A DNA stretch of 64,000 bases from assembly GCA_022592445.1 (NCBI GenBank), contig JABYQR010000136.1, positions 45,434 to 109,433 of the forward strand, given 5' to 3'. This DNA comes from Cytidiella melzeri (lineage: Eukaryota > Basidiomycota > Agaricomycetes > Polyporales > Irpicaceae). The notes below the pieces were generated by a model. The model did not search any database, had not been told where the DNA came from, and saw only the letters and a program-made list of their open reading frames with translations. Position 1 is the first letter of the stretch. Each line of letters starts with the position of its first letter. Made by a program: the position numbers and the translations under genes. Positions 11,505 to 21,164 of this stretch are shown piece by piece.

Positions 11505-11549
11505 TATGTGTTGAGGAAAAGTACAAAAGCTATACTACAATGCGAGCAA

Positions 11550-13835
11550 TTATCCCGAGGACGCAGAGCCCGTGGGAGAAGGAGGCCTCACCGACTGTAA
11601 ACGTGCACTCCTGGGCAGCAGAGCACTTGCGGGAGGCTCAGAGAGCACGCGATTGACTACTTCCTCCTGCGCCGCAAGCCATAGCCCAAACGCCCTTGTC
11701 CGCAGCCACCTCTCATAGAAGTCTTTACGCTTTGCAGAGCTTTTGAACGGTAACGGTGAACCGTTGGCTTTAAGAGAAGCAAAGAATGCGTTTTCGTTGA
11801 ATGGTCTGAGCCGGGGCTGTGCAAAAGGTGCAGGCACTGCCAAAGACGTTTGTTTCGATGGAAGCGGGGTAGTTGGACCTTTTCGTCCTAGAGTTGACAT
11901 GGCGAAAGTGGCTGTCGAGGATGTGGGAGAGGGTGTTGCTGATCGGTCGGCGTGGGTGGGTATCAAAGTGTTCAGGTATCGTTGAAGCGGAACGAGGAAT
12001 GCTGTCGTTCGAGAAGCTAAATGTTCTCGTAATGCTTCTGACGCCTGGAGCTCTGAGTATAATTTCAGCAAGGAGTGACTGGAAACAATTACAAACACGT
12101 ACGCCCTTGTTCATCTCCATTACATGCGTCTTGTAGTTTTTTCAGAAGTGTCGAATCTTTACTGACATGACGCTTGTGCGTCTTTGTGCTCCATCCTGGT
12201 GGAGGGCCAACACTGATATCAACGGATCCTTGTGGAACTTTCTTCCTGCTACTATTTTGAGTATATTCAAAATATAGACACGAAGGTAGACGCACTTCGA
12301 CGAGCCCAAACTCAGCACATGCGGCCAATGAGTGCACGCTCGGTCAAAAAACGGGTTTGTGACTCCAAGGAGGAGCCCAGATTGCGGTGCGTGGCTGTTG
12401 ACGAGGGCATTATGGTCCGAGTCGTGGATTGTGAAAAAGGGACGAAAGTCACCGGCGAGAGGAATCTGATGGTAGGGTCAGAATCTTTCACAGCTCTCGC
12501 AACATGTGTTGGTTACCGGATGGAGTAGTCCTCGTAGCCACCAGATGACCTGACTCGTCATCGCTGCTGATGAACCAAAGACTAGTACAGGTTCGCACAA
12601 TATCAAGCATTCCCAGATCGACCAGAGCTGCGACAAGGAAGCTTGCAAAGCGACAACAATAGGCGGCCGCAGTGGCGCTAAGGATGCGACGATCTGCCAA
12701 GACAAATGAGATCTGTGTTCATGTTGCAACTAAATTGCATGAACACTGACGTGCATGTGTGAATGCTGCATTTCTTGTCCTTTGTCAGAAACATTTGCAA
12801 GCTGCGCATCCGTTGCGCTTGGTAGATCGATGGTAAACGCATGACCGAGAAATCCCAACTCAAGCGTAGCGGAGGGGTAGGGATCGGGCCTTCTTTTTCT
12901 CGGTCAGTTTGCACTATGGTCACACATATGGCCTCTTTCTCACCAGTTTGATACGTTGAGGCAAGCAGCTTCTAGCATTGGTCCTCCATGGGAGAGGAAT
13001 TCTTGTCCAAGGTATGATAACACGGTGTAAAATAACGAGGGGTACGCATGCTGAGATAAAACGACCAGCGATCGCTGCCGGAGCACATTAGTCATGGCTC
13101 GATCGAGAGGCAGCCGGACCTACTTGTTGGTAACCGCGCTTCGACTTTGAGTTCCTCCGCTGTGTAAAGTGCGCAAAGCCATAGACAAACACGTCTGTCT
13201 CCGCAGCAGGATTTATGTCGTTTATGGCGGTCTTAGCCAGGCTTAAGGGGCACCGAGTCCTAAAGGAATGGATATACGAGCCCGACTCTGCTTGCGGCGA
13301 GTCAGGGAACGACGAAAATGCTCTATAAGATAGAGTTAAGTTCGTGGTTCGCCAGCTGAGTCAGACAGGACTGACATATTGGACTCTTCAGTGGCACTGA
13401 GTTCGAGTGGCGGATAAACAGCAGTGACCTTTGGACCATAGTCAATATCAAAGTCGACTAGCCGGCCATGTTTAGTACGAGTGTTGAAAAGGACAATCGG
13501 TCCTCACCAACTATAAGAGAAATCATCCACCTCCTAAGTCGAGCTACCTTCCCAGCCTCCATAGAAACCGTGCTGAAATCATCTGAAGCTGATGCTAGTC
13601 CAGTGTCTGAACGCGTAAGGCGAGGAAGGGTGTTGGATCTTGAAAGCTTGCGAGTGGTGATCTTGGGTGACGTGTCAAGCAAGTTGGGGTTGGAGGGGGA
13701 TTTCAACGGTGTCCTCTCTTCTCCTCGTACAATGGCAATGACCGATGGTCGTCGTGGTGTCTTGTGCCCGCTAGTTCGTCCCGAGTCTGACTTTTTCGAA
13801 AGGCCAGACAGCCCGATATCTGCCTCCTCTGACAT
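11550..13835 (-). CDS. DENND6/AFI1-type DENN domain protein
   Basis: Multi-exon gene from ATG 13835 (MSEEADIGLSGLSKK) to TAA 11550. A disordered Ser/Thr/Pro N-terminus leads into RLRRWMISLIV joined to VDFDIDYGPKVTAVYPP, the start of the DENN module. Later motifs are AFSSFPDSPQAESGSYIHSF, then KRGYQQ joined to RSLVVLSQHAYPSLFYTVL, then WSIWECLILCEPVLVFG, AGDFRPFFTIHDSDH and LLLGVTNPFFDRACTHWPHV, then GWSTKTHKRHVSKD. The C-terminus (FKSSAKRKDFYERWLRTRAFGLWL, written here as a pattern around AKRKDFYERWLR) is also typical. Proteins of this group (human DENND6, Aspergillus/Saccharomyces AFI1) act as GEFs or scaffolds for small GTPases in endosome recycling and polarity. One TAG at 12730-12732 lies in frame; a 63-nt intron 12730-12792 would remove it, though its GTTTCT donor is weak. 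Exon joins otherwise keep phase. Confidence 0.8.
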
Positions 13836-14260
13836 CGCCAGCGATTCAGGTAGAGCAGATCTTGAATAAGGAGAGCGTGTATCCGTGTTGGCTGGTGGTG
13901 AGACGAGTGCTGTGAGAGAGCCGTGAAACTCCAACGTGCTCAGGCTGCAAAGGACTGCAATGGGCAATCAGTGTTTCGCGGAGTTCAAAATTCCTCAAAG
14001 TTACCGCCGTGATCATGACAAACCACCTGTGTTCGAGTTCACTCTTCCCACATGTTACCATACATACTTACGGCGATTTCTTCTAAAAAAAGGTGCAGTA
14101 TTGAACTATGCTATGGGCACCTGCAGGTCCTCATAACTGCTCGCACACCCTTCAAGGCATTTCCATCGCTTGACAACAATGTCAAGCTGTGGCTGCTTGC
14201 ATGGAATATCGTTGTCTGCCGTCGACGTTATCGTTGCTTAGATGATGCTTGCAAGTTCTA
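13836..14260. other. Intergenic, DENND6-type gene to first SDR copy
   Basis: No gene recognised. The last part is the start of the duplicated promoter segment described for the SDR pair. Confidence 0.4.
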
Positions 14261-14671
14261 AGCTCGAGATCAGTCTGGTGAGTGGCACCATCTCCTAGTT
14301 GAACAGCGACATTTTTATGTAGGAATCAATCTAGAGGTCCTGGACCTCAATGCCCGCCTCTACGACCGTCTTGGTAAGCTCTTACTCGCCCAGGCTGACG
14401 CTGCATTTTCAGCAGGCGGCGAATCAAAGACAGGACAAAGCCAACGTTAACGTACCATCGATTGCGTTTGGCCCAACCCCTATCGCTTCTAGCAAGGTAT
14501 TCCTTACTAAGCCTTGTTGCAGTCTTGGTAAGCACCCGCTGTGATTCATAGTGAGTACGTATGTCTCCGATAAATATAAGAAGGAGTGCTGTCTGAGTAA
14601 CTAAAAGCCGTTCCTATCAACACCGAATATTGTGCCTATATCCCCTCGCTGCTTCCAATATCTTGCCCGTC

Positions 14672-15844
14672 ATGCCCTCCTACGTTGTCACCGGCGCGTC
14701 GCGTGGTCTTGGCGTAAGTGTCGTTTGCTATCTCTGTGGTGCCAAAGTTGATGTTGTCTCTGATACCAGTATGAACTAGTACGACAACTGGTTAGTCACT
14801 GTCATACAATGATGCCATTATGGAAAGGGGTTGATCATCTCTTGGCACTTAAAGCCTCGATTCAAACAACCTTGTCGTTGGGCTCGTTCGTAGCCGCAGC
14901 ACCTCCCTGCCCGGTCTGCTCGAGCTCGAGAACAAGAACAAGAGCTTGCATGTCCTGGAAGCCGACGTGACTGATAGCGCCGCACTTGAGGTCCGTCAGA
15001 CATCTCTTACCGGTGGCTACGCCCTTATTCACCACAGAAGTGATTTTGCAGAAAGCGGCAGAGGCGGTCAAGAAACTTACCGGCGGTACTCTGGACAATC
15101 TGATTAACAACGCTGCTCTCTCGTCGCAACCGCGATCAGGCTACCAGTTGGACACCTAGTGAGTATTGAAACATTCTCAGCAGCAAATATAAGCTTATTC
15201 GTTTCTGTAGTCCTGATGAAGAGAAAGAGCTTCTTGAACAGGATTTACTAAACAACGTATGCCATCTCGAGACATGATCTTTGTAGAAGATTCATTAACT
15301 TACATACACTGTTAGTTCACGGTTAACGTTATTGGTGTCATCAAAACCATTAACGCATTCCTGCCTTTGATTCGCGCCACTGCCGCGGCCTCGGGCACTC
15401 CGAAAGTCATCACCCTCAACACCGGTGTGAGCGACGTTGATTGGATTTTTAGAGGCGAGATTCTCTTTGGCGGCCCTTACGCTATCTCCAAAACGGCACT
15501 TCTCATGGCCATTGCCAAGTATGCGGCCAAGTACACGAAGGAGAACATTATCTTCTTTTCCATTAGTCCCGGCTTGGTGAACACTACCACGAAAGCCCGT
15601 AAGTCTACAGTCCTTATTCTCATAAGAATTGCTTGTTTACACGATATGGAATGTAGCTACTCCGGAGGAGCTTGAGGGATTCGTAGCAATCATCAAGAAT
15701 TTCCAGGCTAGCTACCCTAATTGGGACGGGAAGCCGCTCACTCCTGAAGAATCAGTGTCCTCGATGTTGAAAGTCTTCAAAGGCCTGACTATCAAGGATG
15801 CCAACGGATTCGTCTCCCATAAGGGAAACAAGGAGTGGTTGTGA
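14672..15844 (+). pseudogene. Short-chain dehydrogenase/reductase, copy 1, splice acceptor lost
   Basis: Exons by alignment to copy 2: 14672-14713, 14770-14790, 14853-14990, 15052-15158, 15211-15256, 15316-15598, 15657-15844 (274 aa). The classic SDR features are present: TGASRGLG cofactor loop, LINNAALSS, and YAISK (catalytic Tyr and Lys). The usual catalytic Ser position falls in LNTGVSD, where it appears to be Thr. The acceptor before exon 3 reads AA (14851-14852) where copy 2 has AG; the only nearby AG shifts the frame and stops quickly. So normal splicing of exon 3 is doubtful, although the rest of the frame is clean. The substrate is unknown. Confidence 0.75.
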
Positions 15845-16041
15845 TACGCTAGATACCTGCTTCAGATGGCTGGCTTGCCCGGTTTCGAAAACTTTTTTCA
15901 ACAATCTCTGCATAGCATGTATTACATTACCTACGTAGTATTTTCTTGGATAGGTGCTTGTATGAGTTCGTTGCTCTGGTGGTGTAAGTACTTCTCATTA
16001 CGCTATGACTGGACGCGTCTGATTGTGACACATCACGTATA

Positions 16042-16740
16042 TACTATGCTTTAGGTACTGTTCGTAAAACTTCGGCGCTCAGCCCATTGCGCTGAAAATT
16101 CTCAGCGGAAATAGATAAAAAGTACATGGACGTATACCTGTGCATCTGTCTAACACGCTGTAATTGTTTCAGACAGTTTAGAGAGGAAGAAAGGGCTACG
16201 GCAGGATGCCGGTGAAGGGCATAAAAGACATGGGGCGTTCGTAAAAATGTCACGTTTAGTCACACCGGCTAGAGGCGGCAGATATCGATTATCAAGACTT
16301 ACTATATGTAGTGCTGCCATGTTTACATACGACGAGGCTGCAATATGCGTCTCAGCGGAGTTTGAACCGCGCTCTGTGCGAAGTCACGCATCGTTCTACA
16401 TTGCTCGTAAAAGCCACTATGCACATGTACTTTGATTAATCGGGCTGCTGGAGCAGATTCTCATGTGAATTCGGTCACTTTGCTTCACCAAGTATGTTGA
16501 AAAATATCCAGTGCATCAGCCAGAATCTCTTCCCATCAGTCCAAGGAGAGCCCAGAAACTCACTGCATCGTCTTCAGCAACTCCACGTCTTACAAATAAA
16601 ATACTTCTTTTACGTCAAAAACCCTCGGTAGAAGTCCTTAATTACATGCAATATACTCAGAATTTTTGGAGGTGCACAAGAGTTGAAAGAAGCAGTGTTC
16701 GTAAAACCAGGCGTTTACGAACAGTACCTAAAGCATAGTA
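16042..16740. mobile_element. MITE with 25-bp inverted repeats and TA duplications
   Basis: Perfect inverted repeats at 16044-16068 and 16714-16738 (outer end CTATGCTTTAGGTACTG), each flanked by TA (16042-16043, 16739-16740). There is no coding frame of note. The motif TTCGTAAAA recurs inside (about 16061, 16240 and 16698), like subterminal transposase-binding repeats. Just inside the right repeat is a hairpin made of GTTCGTAAA and TTTACGAAC. Its TIR is unlike that of the 1657-11506 element, so a different source transposase must mobilise it. Confidence 0.85.
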
Positions 16741-17420
16741 TGAGAATAATCTTTCTCAGCAACAATATCACAGACTGTTTCACACCTAGTAGGGCAGCCA
16801 GCTGCAGTCATACCTGTTGACTGTACTTCAAGACATGTCTGCCGCCTGCATCTCAGTAATGTGCCACTGGTCTCTAGCTAGCTAGCTGACTATGGCCCTT
16901 AAAACATCGGCGTGTCAGCCAGCCATCGACGTGTTCTTGCTTGGTTATCTCTGACTCTTAACTCGATACATACATATCAACTGGTGAGTCGCACCATCTC
17001 GCAGCTGAACGTTGAACGAGATATTTGAATGTAGCAATCCGAGTCCAATGCTCGTTTCAGTACATCCGCCTCTGCGATCGTCTTGGTACGCACTTACGTC
17101 GTAAGCTGACGCTGCAGTTCGAGCAGTCGGCGAATCCAAGAGAGGAAACTCTGGGCAATTTACCATCAATTGCGAACCGTTTACTAAGCTTTACTGCTAC
17201 AGTCTTTGTAAGCTCTGGCTTAGCCCCGCCGTGATTCATAGTGAGTACGTATGTCTTCGATTATCGATAGAATGGTATAAGTAGGGTCGGTGTCTGAGTA
17301 TTTGACAGCCAGCCCACTCAGGACTACTTGATCTGTATGTCCAAGACTCCAAGTCACCGTATTTGTCAACACCCTTCACTTTACTAATATTTCCTCACAG
17401 CTCTAGGCAACTAGTTCGTT

Positions 17421-18592
17421 ATGCCCTCCTACGTTGTCACCGGCGCGTCGCGAGGCCTTGGCGTGAGTGTTGTACAGTGCCATCGTGTACCGATATTGAC
17501 GTCGTCTATGATACTAGTACGAGCTCGTACGACAACTGGTGAGCCACCGTCAAACAACAATGCCTTTTTAAAGGGGCTGACCATCTCATGACACTCAGAG
17601 CCTTGATACAAACAACCTTGTTGTTGGGCTCGTCCGTAGCCGCAGCACCTCTGTGCCCGGTCTGCTCGAGCTTGAGAACAAGAACAAGAGTGTCCATATC
17701 CTGGAAGCCGACGTGACAGATACCGCCGCCCTTGAGGTGCGTCAGCCATCTCTTACCAGCAGCTACGCCCCTATTCACCACAGAAGTGATCTTACAGAAA
17801 GCGGCAGAGGCGGTTAAGAAGCTGACAGGTGGCACTCTCGATAATTTGATCAACAATGCTGCTCTCTCGTCGCAGCCGCGATCAGGCTATCACTTGGCCA
17901 CGTAGTGGGTGTCGAATCCTGTCCATTAGCCATTGTAAGCTGACTCGTGTCTATAGTCCTGATGAAGAAAAGGAGCTTCTTGAACAGGATCTGCTGAGCA
18001 ATGTATGCTGCTGTAAAAAATTCCCATTCCTCCTTCAAATAATTGACCGCTATACCCTAACAGTTCGAGGTCAACGTTATTGGTGTCATCAAAACCATTG
18101 ACGTGTTCCTGCCTTTGATTCGCGCTACTGCCGCGGCCTCAGGCACTCCGAAAGTCATCACCCTCAACAGCGGTGCGGCTGACGTAGATGCAGTTTTTGC
18201 AGGCGAGCTTACTTGGGGCGGTCCTTATGCAATCTCCAAAACGGCGCTGCTGATGGCGATTGCCAAGTATGCGGCCAAATACACGAAGGAGAACATCATC
18301 TTCTTCTCTATCAGTCCCGGTGTGGTGAACACTGCCGTAAAAGCTCGTGAGTCAACGTTTCAGTTCGTCATACAGGATTGCTTGTTCACGCAATATGGCA
18401 TGCAGCAACTCCGGAGGAACTTGAGGCATTCAAGCCAATATTCAAGAGTTTCCAGGCTCGCTACCCAACTGGGACGGCAAGCTGCTCAGCCCTGAAGAAA
18501 CAGTGTCACTGATGTTGAACATCTTCAAGGGCCTGACTATCAAGGACGCCAATGGATTTGTCTCCCATAAGGGAAACAAGGAGTGGCTGTAA
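17421..18592 (+). pseudogene. Short-chain dehydrogenase/reductase, copy 2, C-terminal frameshift
   Basis: Exons: 17421-17462, 17518-17538, 17599-17736, 17798-17904, 17957-18002, 18064-18346, 18406-18592. All splice sites are normal GT..AG. Motifs TGASRGLG, NNAALSS, LNSGAADV and YAISK are present, and the catalytic Ser position looks better than in copy 1. In the last exon copy 1 reads TACCCTAATTGGGAC while copy 2 reads TACCCAACTGGGAC, one base shorter (about 18463-18470). The frame then ends at TGA 18510-18512, losing about 28 residues of the shared C-terminus, which returns downstream in another frame and ends at TAA 18590. Whether the shortened protein is active is unknown. Confidence 0.75.
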
Positions 18593-19220
18593 ACCGTCTG
18601 GAGTGTCGATGCGGACCTAGGACCTTGGAGTACTGTTATACCTTATGAAATTTGTTCAAATTAGCAATCTGAATGCACACAAATTTCTAGGGTGCACTGT
18701 AATCGTGCTCTTGGATTAAATTTGATGGGGGGAACATGTTCATTATTCTCAAGGTGAGCAGGTGTGGTCGCTGTCACTCGCACACTGGCGACCCGCCCAA
18801 CGTGACAGTGGTGAGTCGCAGTATGTTCGCCGGCTTGCAATACAGTACCACAGTTTCTCACACAGTATACTCCTAAAAGGTTTTTCGCAAAATCACAGTC
18901 TGAATCGAGGCATGTCGACCGTGTACATCTCAGTGATGTGATTAACATTAACTGCATATGTCGCCTGGTGGAAAGCATGGTTAACGTTGTCAACCAGACG
19001 TGTCCCCTCTCAAATGAGTCTATTGGAACCTAGTATTACACTGATTATTGCACAAAGACAACTACCGTCGGCATCACAATCGTTCTGCTCGACAGTGCAA
19101 CCGGCCATAAAGTGACCGTGACCGTATTGTGTAGTACTCATACGTACAAGAACGATGCATAAGGGGGTAGACTCCTAAATCGATATATGCGGGCGCAAGT
19201 GTGGTCCTGTTCTACTAGCA
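18593..19220. other. Intergenic between SDR copy 2 and the F-box gene
   Basis: No coding frame supported. A stretch around 18885-18955 resembles 16800-16870 upstream of SDR copy 2 (CATCTCAGT(A/G)ATGTG), possibly the edge of a third, decayed duplication unit. Confidence 0.35.
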
Positions 19221-20721
19221 TCATTGGTCGTCATACCATCTACATGACTCCTCCTCGCATTTTGTGAACGCGCCGGATTCGCCTTTTCGCAAAACATCCT
19301 CGAATTCTTGCATCTCGCGACGGACGCGCTCCGTTCCCACCTCTACCGGGTGCTGTGGACTTTGGAGATGAACCTTGATAGATTTGACCAGAACAAATCG
19401 ACGACAGGCTTGGCGCAGGTTTGACCAACCAGAAAGAGTGTCGGATCGTGTACTGGCAGCGACTGACTGATGATCCTTCCACGCGTTTGCCATCGACCCG
19501 AAACAGAACGACAGATGACGGAGTTGGTCTGCAAAATGCACGAGTGCGAGGATGTCAATGCCCAGTAACCATGCTTGGTCTATAATCCCTTCTAACCATG
19601 CTGGACCTATGGTAGACTCGTCGAAATACTTAATCATGATGTTCAAATGGAGTTTGAGACGGAACCCGTGGAGAACAGAGCAAGCGGCGAAGCCACTACG
19701 TAGCGCGCTAACGAATTGGTCTCGGACTGCAAACTGAGGTTAGAAACGCCGATTGTAATTCAAGCCACGAACAACGTGACATACCTAGAGGAGCACTTGA
19801 GTCCCCCACTTGTGTTCCTTCGAGCCAGTCCCAAGGGACTGTTAGATAGAACTCCCCGAGGGTGAGACCAACTATTTGTAAGAGTCGGCTAAGGTCCTCC
19901 ATGCCGTGGGAGGGTTCACAGTTGAAGCTGAGGCAGGTAAGATGGCGAAGAACGTTGAGCTCAGGGAGCAGAATGAGGTAATAGGAGGGTGGGGTACGTT
20001 GACCGTCGATAAGTAGTTCATGGATTTTGTGCAATTTCCACGATTTGCTGCCTGCGAGTGCAGCTGCATAGCGCGCAGCGCTGTCTGACACCCCGGAGTG
20101 TCCATATGGACCCCTGACATGGAGCGTTCCGATCTCTGAGAATCTTCCTATGAGCTCGACAATTGTCGGGTAGTGCTCCCTTGGCGCGGTGAGAGCGGTG
20201 CAGTCGAACCTCTCGAGTTTGCAGTCACCGTAATCTAGCTCTCTGTTTATGTCGCGATGCGTGGTCTCACTAACAATAAACGAGGGAGGATATTTGAACA
20301 GAGAGAGGTATCGAAGCCGAGGAAGGAGTCGGATGGTGCGTACTATTTTCTCCGTCGGCAGGGGCACGGTGCTGCTCAATTTGAAGTCGAAGGTTACATG
20401 TTGAATGAGCTGTGCGATAGAGGGCCTATTTGAGAGAAAGAGCAAGAAGGGGTCATCAACATCCGCAGAGTCCGTGGTCAAGTGTAGATTCGGATCTGTA
20501 ATGAGGACGCGCCGGAATATATGTGGAAGGGTAATTTGGTTCCAGCGATGGCAGACCAAGGAGCAATCCGACCAATATTGTCTTTCAGGCTCTAAACCGA
20601 CGTGATTCCTTTGCCGTCGTTCGCCGCAACGGCGGCGTGGGCCAACGGCCTGAATGATTTCATCCAGGATCTCGTCTGGGAATTCTGCAAGGTTGCGTGC
20701 TGCTTCTGACTCTGCTGACAT
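19221..20721 (-). CDS. F-box domain protein
   Basis: Two exons, complement of 19785-20721 and 19221-19726, separated by a 58-nt intron, encode 480 aa. The start chosen is ATG 20721 (MSAESEAARNLAEFPDEILDEII), just before the F-box. The F-box core is LAEFPDEILDEII followed by the conserved WSDCSLVCHRWNQITLPHIFRRV. The rest is a Leu-rich fold of the kind seen in the very large basidiomycete F-box/LRR family (RLLPRLRYLSLFKYP, LPELNVLRHLTCLSFNCE). Such proteins recruit substrates to SCF ubiquitin ligases through Skp1; the target here is unknown. Confidence 0.75.
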
Positions 20722-21164
20722 ATCTGCTGGCAATGTACAATACCGCTAGAGGAGCGAGAGGGTTGGAAGCGAATGATTGTCGTGGTTGTGTAACCTGCAG
20801 TCTCGCAACTTGCAAGCTGCGAATTTGAGTACGGGCCGATACTTCCGGCGTCGCATTCGAATCGGTCCAGTGTAACTGCCAAGCCCAAGCAGCACTACTC
20901 CAGCAGTCTACATCTCTACCTCTCACCACAACAGTGCTTTATATGGAGAGACGTTTATACGAGCTTTTGGCATGACAGGTGCAAACTACATGGGTGGTCG
21001 CAGGCGAGTCTTTCTGAACCTCCACGAACATCGTTTGGACGGTTTTACCTAGGAACGCTGCGAAGGCACGGATTAGAGACACAGACGGAAAACTACAGAA
21101 AAGTCACTTCGGAAAACAAAGGCTAGCTATTCTGAATAAAGGTCTTGGCAAAGCATCAAGTTCG
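20722..21164. other. Divergent promoter region between the F-box gene and the next gene
   Basis: No gene recognised. The 5' exon of the plus-strand gene that follows may lie here, because that gene lacks an ATG at the start of its open frame. Confidence 0.3.

Larger units (their letters stand above)
1657..11506 (-). mobile_element. Tc1/mariner-type (IS630 superfamily) transposon with a nested element inside
   Basis: The outer limits are two perfect 27-bp inverted repeats at 1659-1685 and 11478-11504 (outer end AGATAGGCCCAGTACACT), each flanked outside by TA (1657-1658 and 11505-11506). TA is the target duplication expected for this superfamily. Between them, on the minus strand, are the two halves of a DDE transposase: 5' exons at about 11148-10680 and the 3' body at 3671-1899. 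They are separated by a Plavaka-type element of about 7 kb. Without the insert the element would be about 2.9 kb. The assignment of both halves to one transposase is inferred from strand, order, the enclosing repeats and family recall. Confidence 0.85.
14270..18592 (+). repeat. Tandem segmental duplication carrying two SDR genes
   Basis: Unit 1 (about 14270-15844) and unit 2 (about 16970-18592) are alike from about 400 bp upstream of the start codon to the stop. They share promoter sequence (ATTCATAGTGAGTACGTATG just upstream of both genes) and identical exon structure: seven exons of 42, 21, 138, 107, 46, 283 and 188 (or 187) nt. The gap holds a MITE at 16042-16740. Confidence 0.85.

Noticed and set aside
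11236..11526. 96-codon minus-strand frame near the right inverted repeat
   Set aside because: It overlaps the transposon terminus, has no family features, and is best explained by chance.
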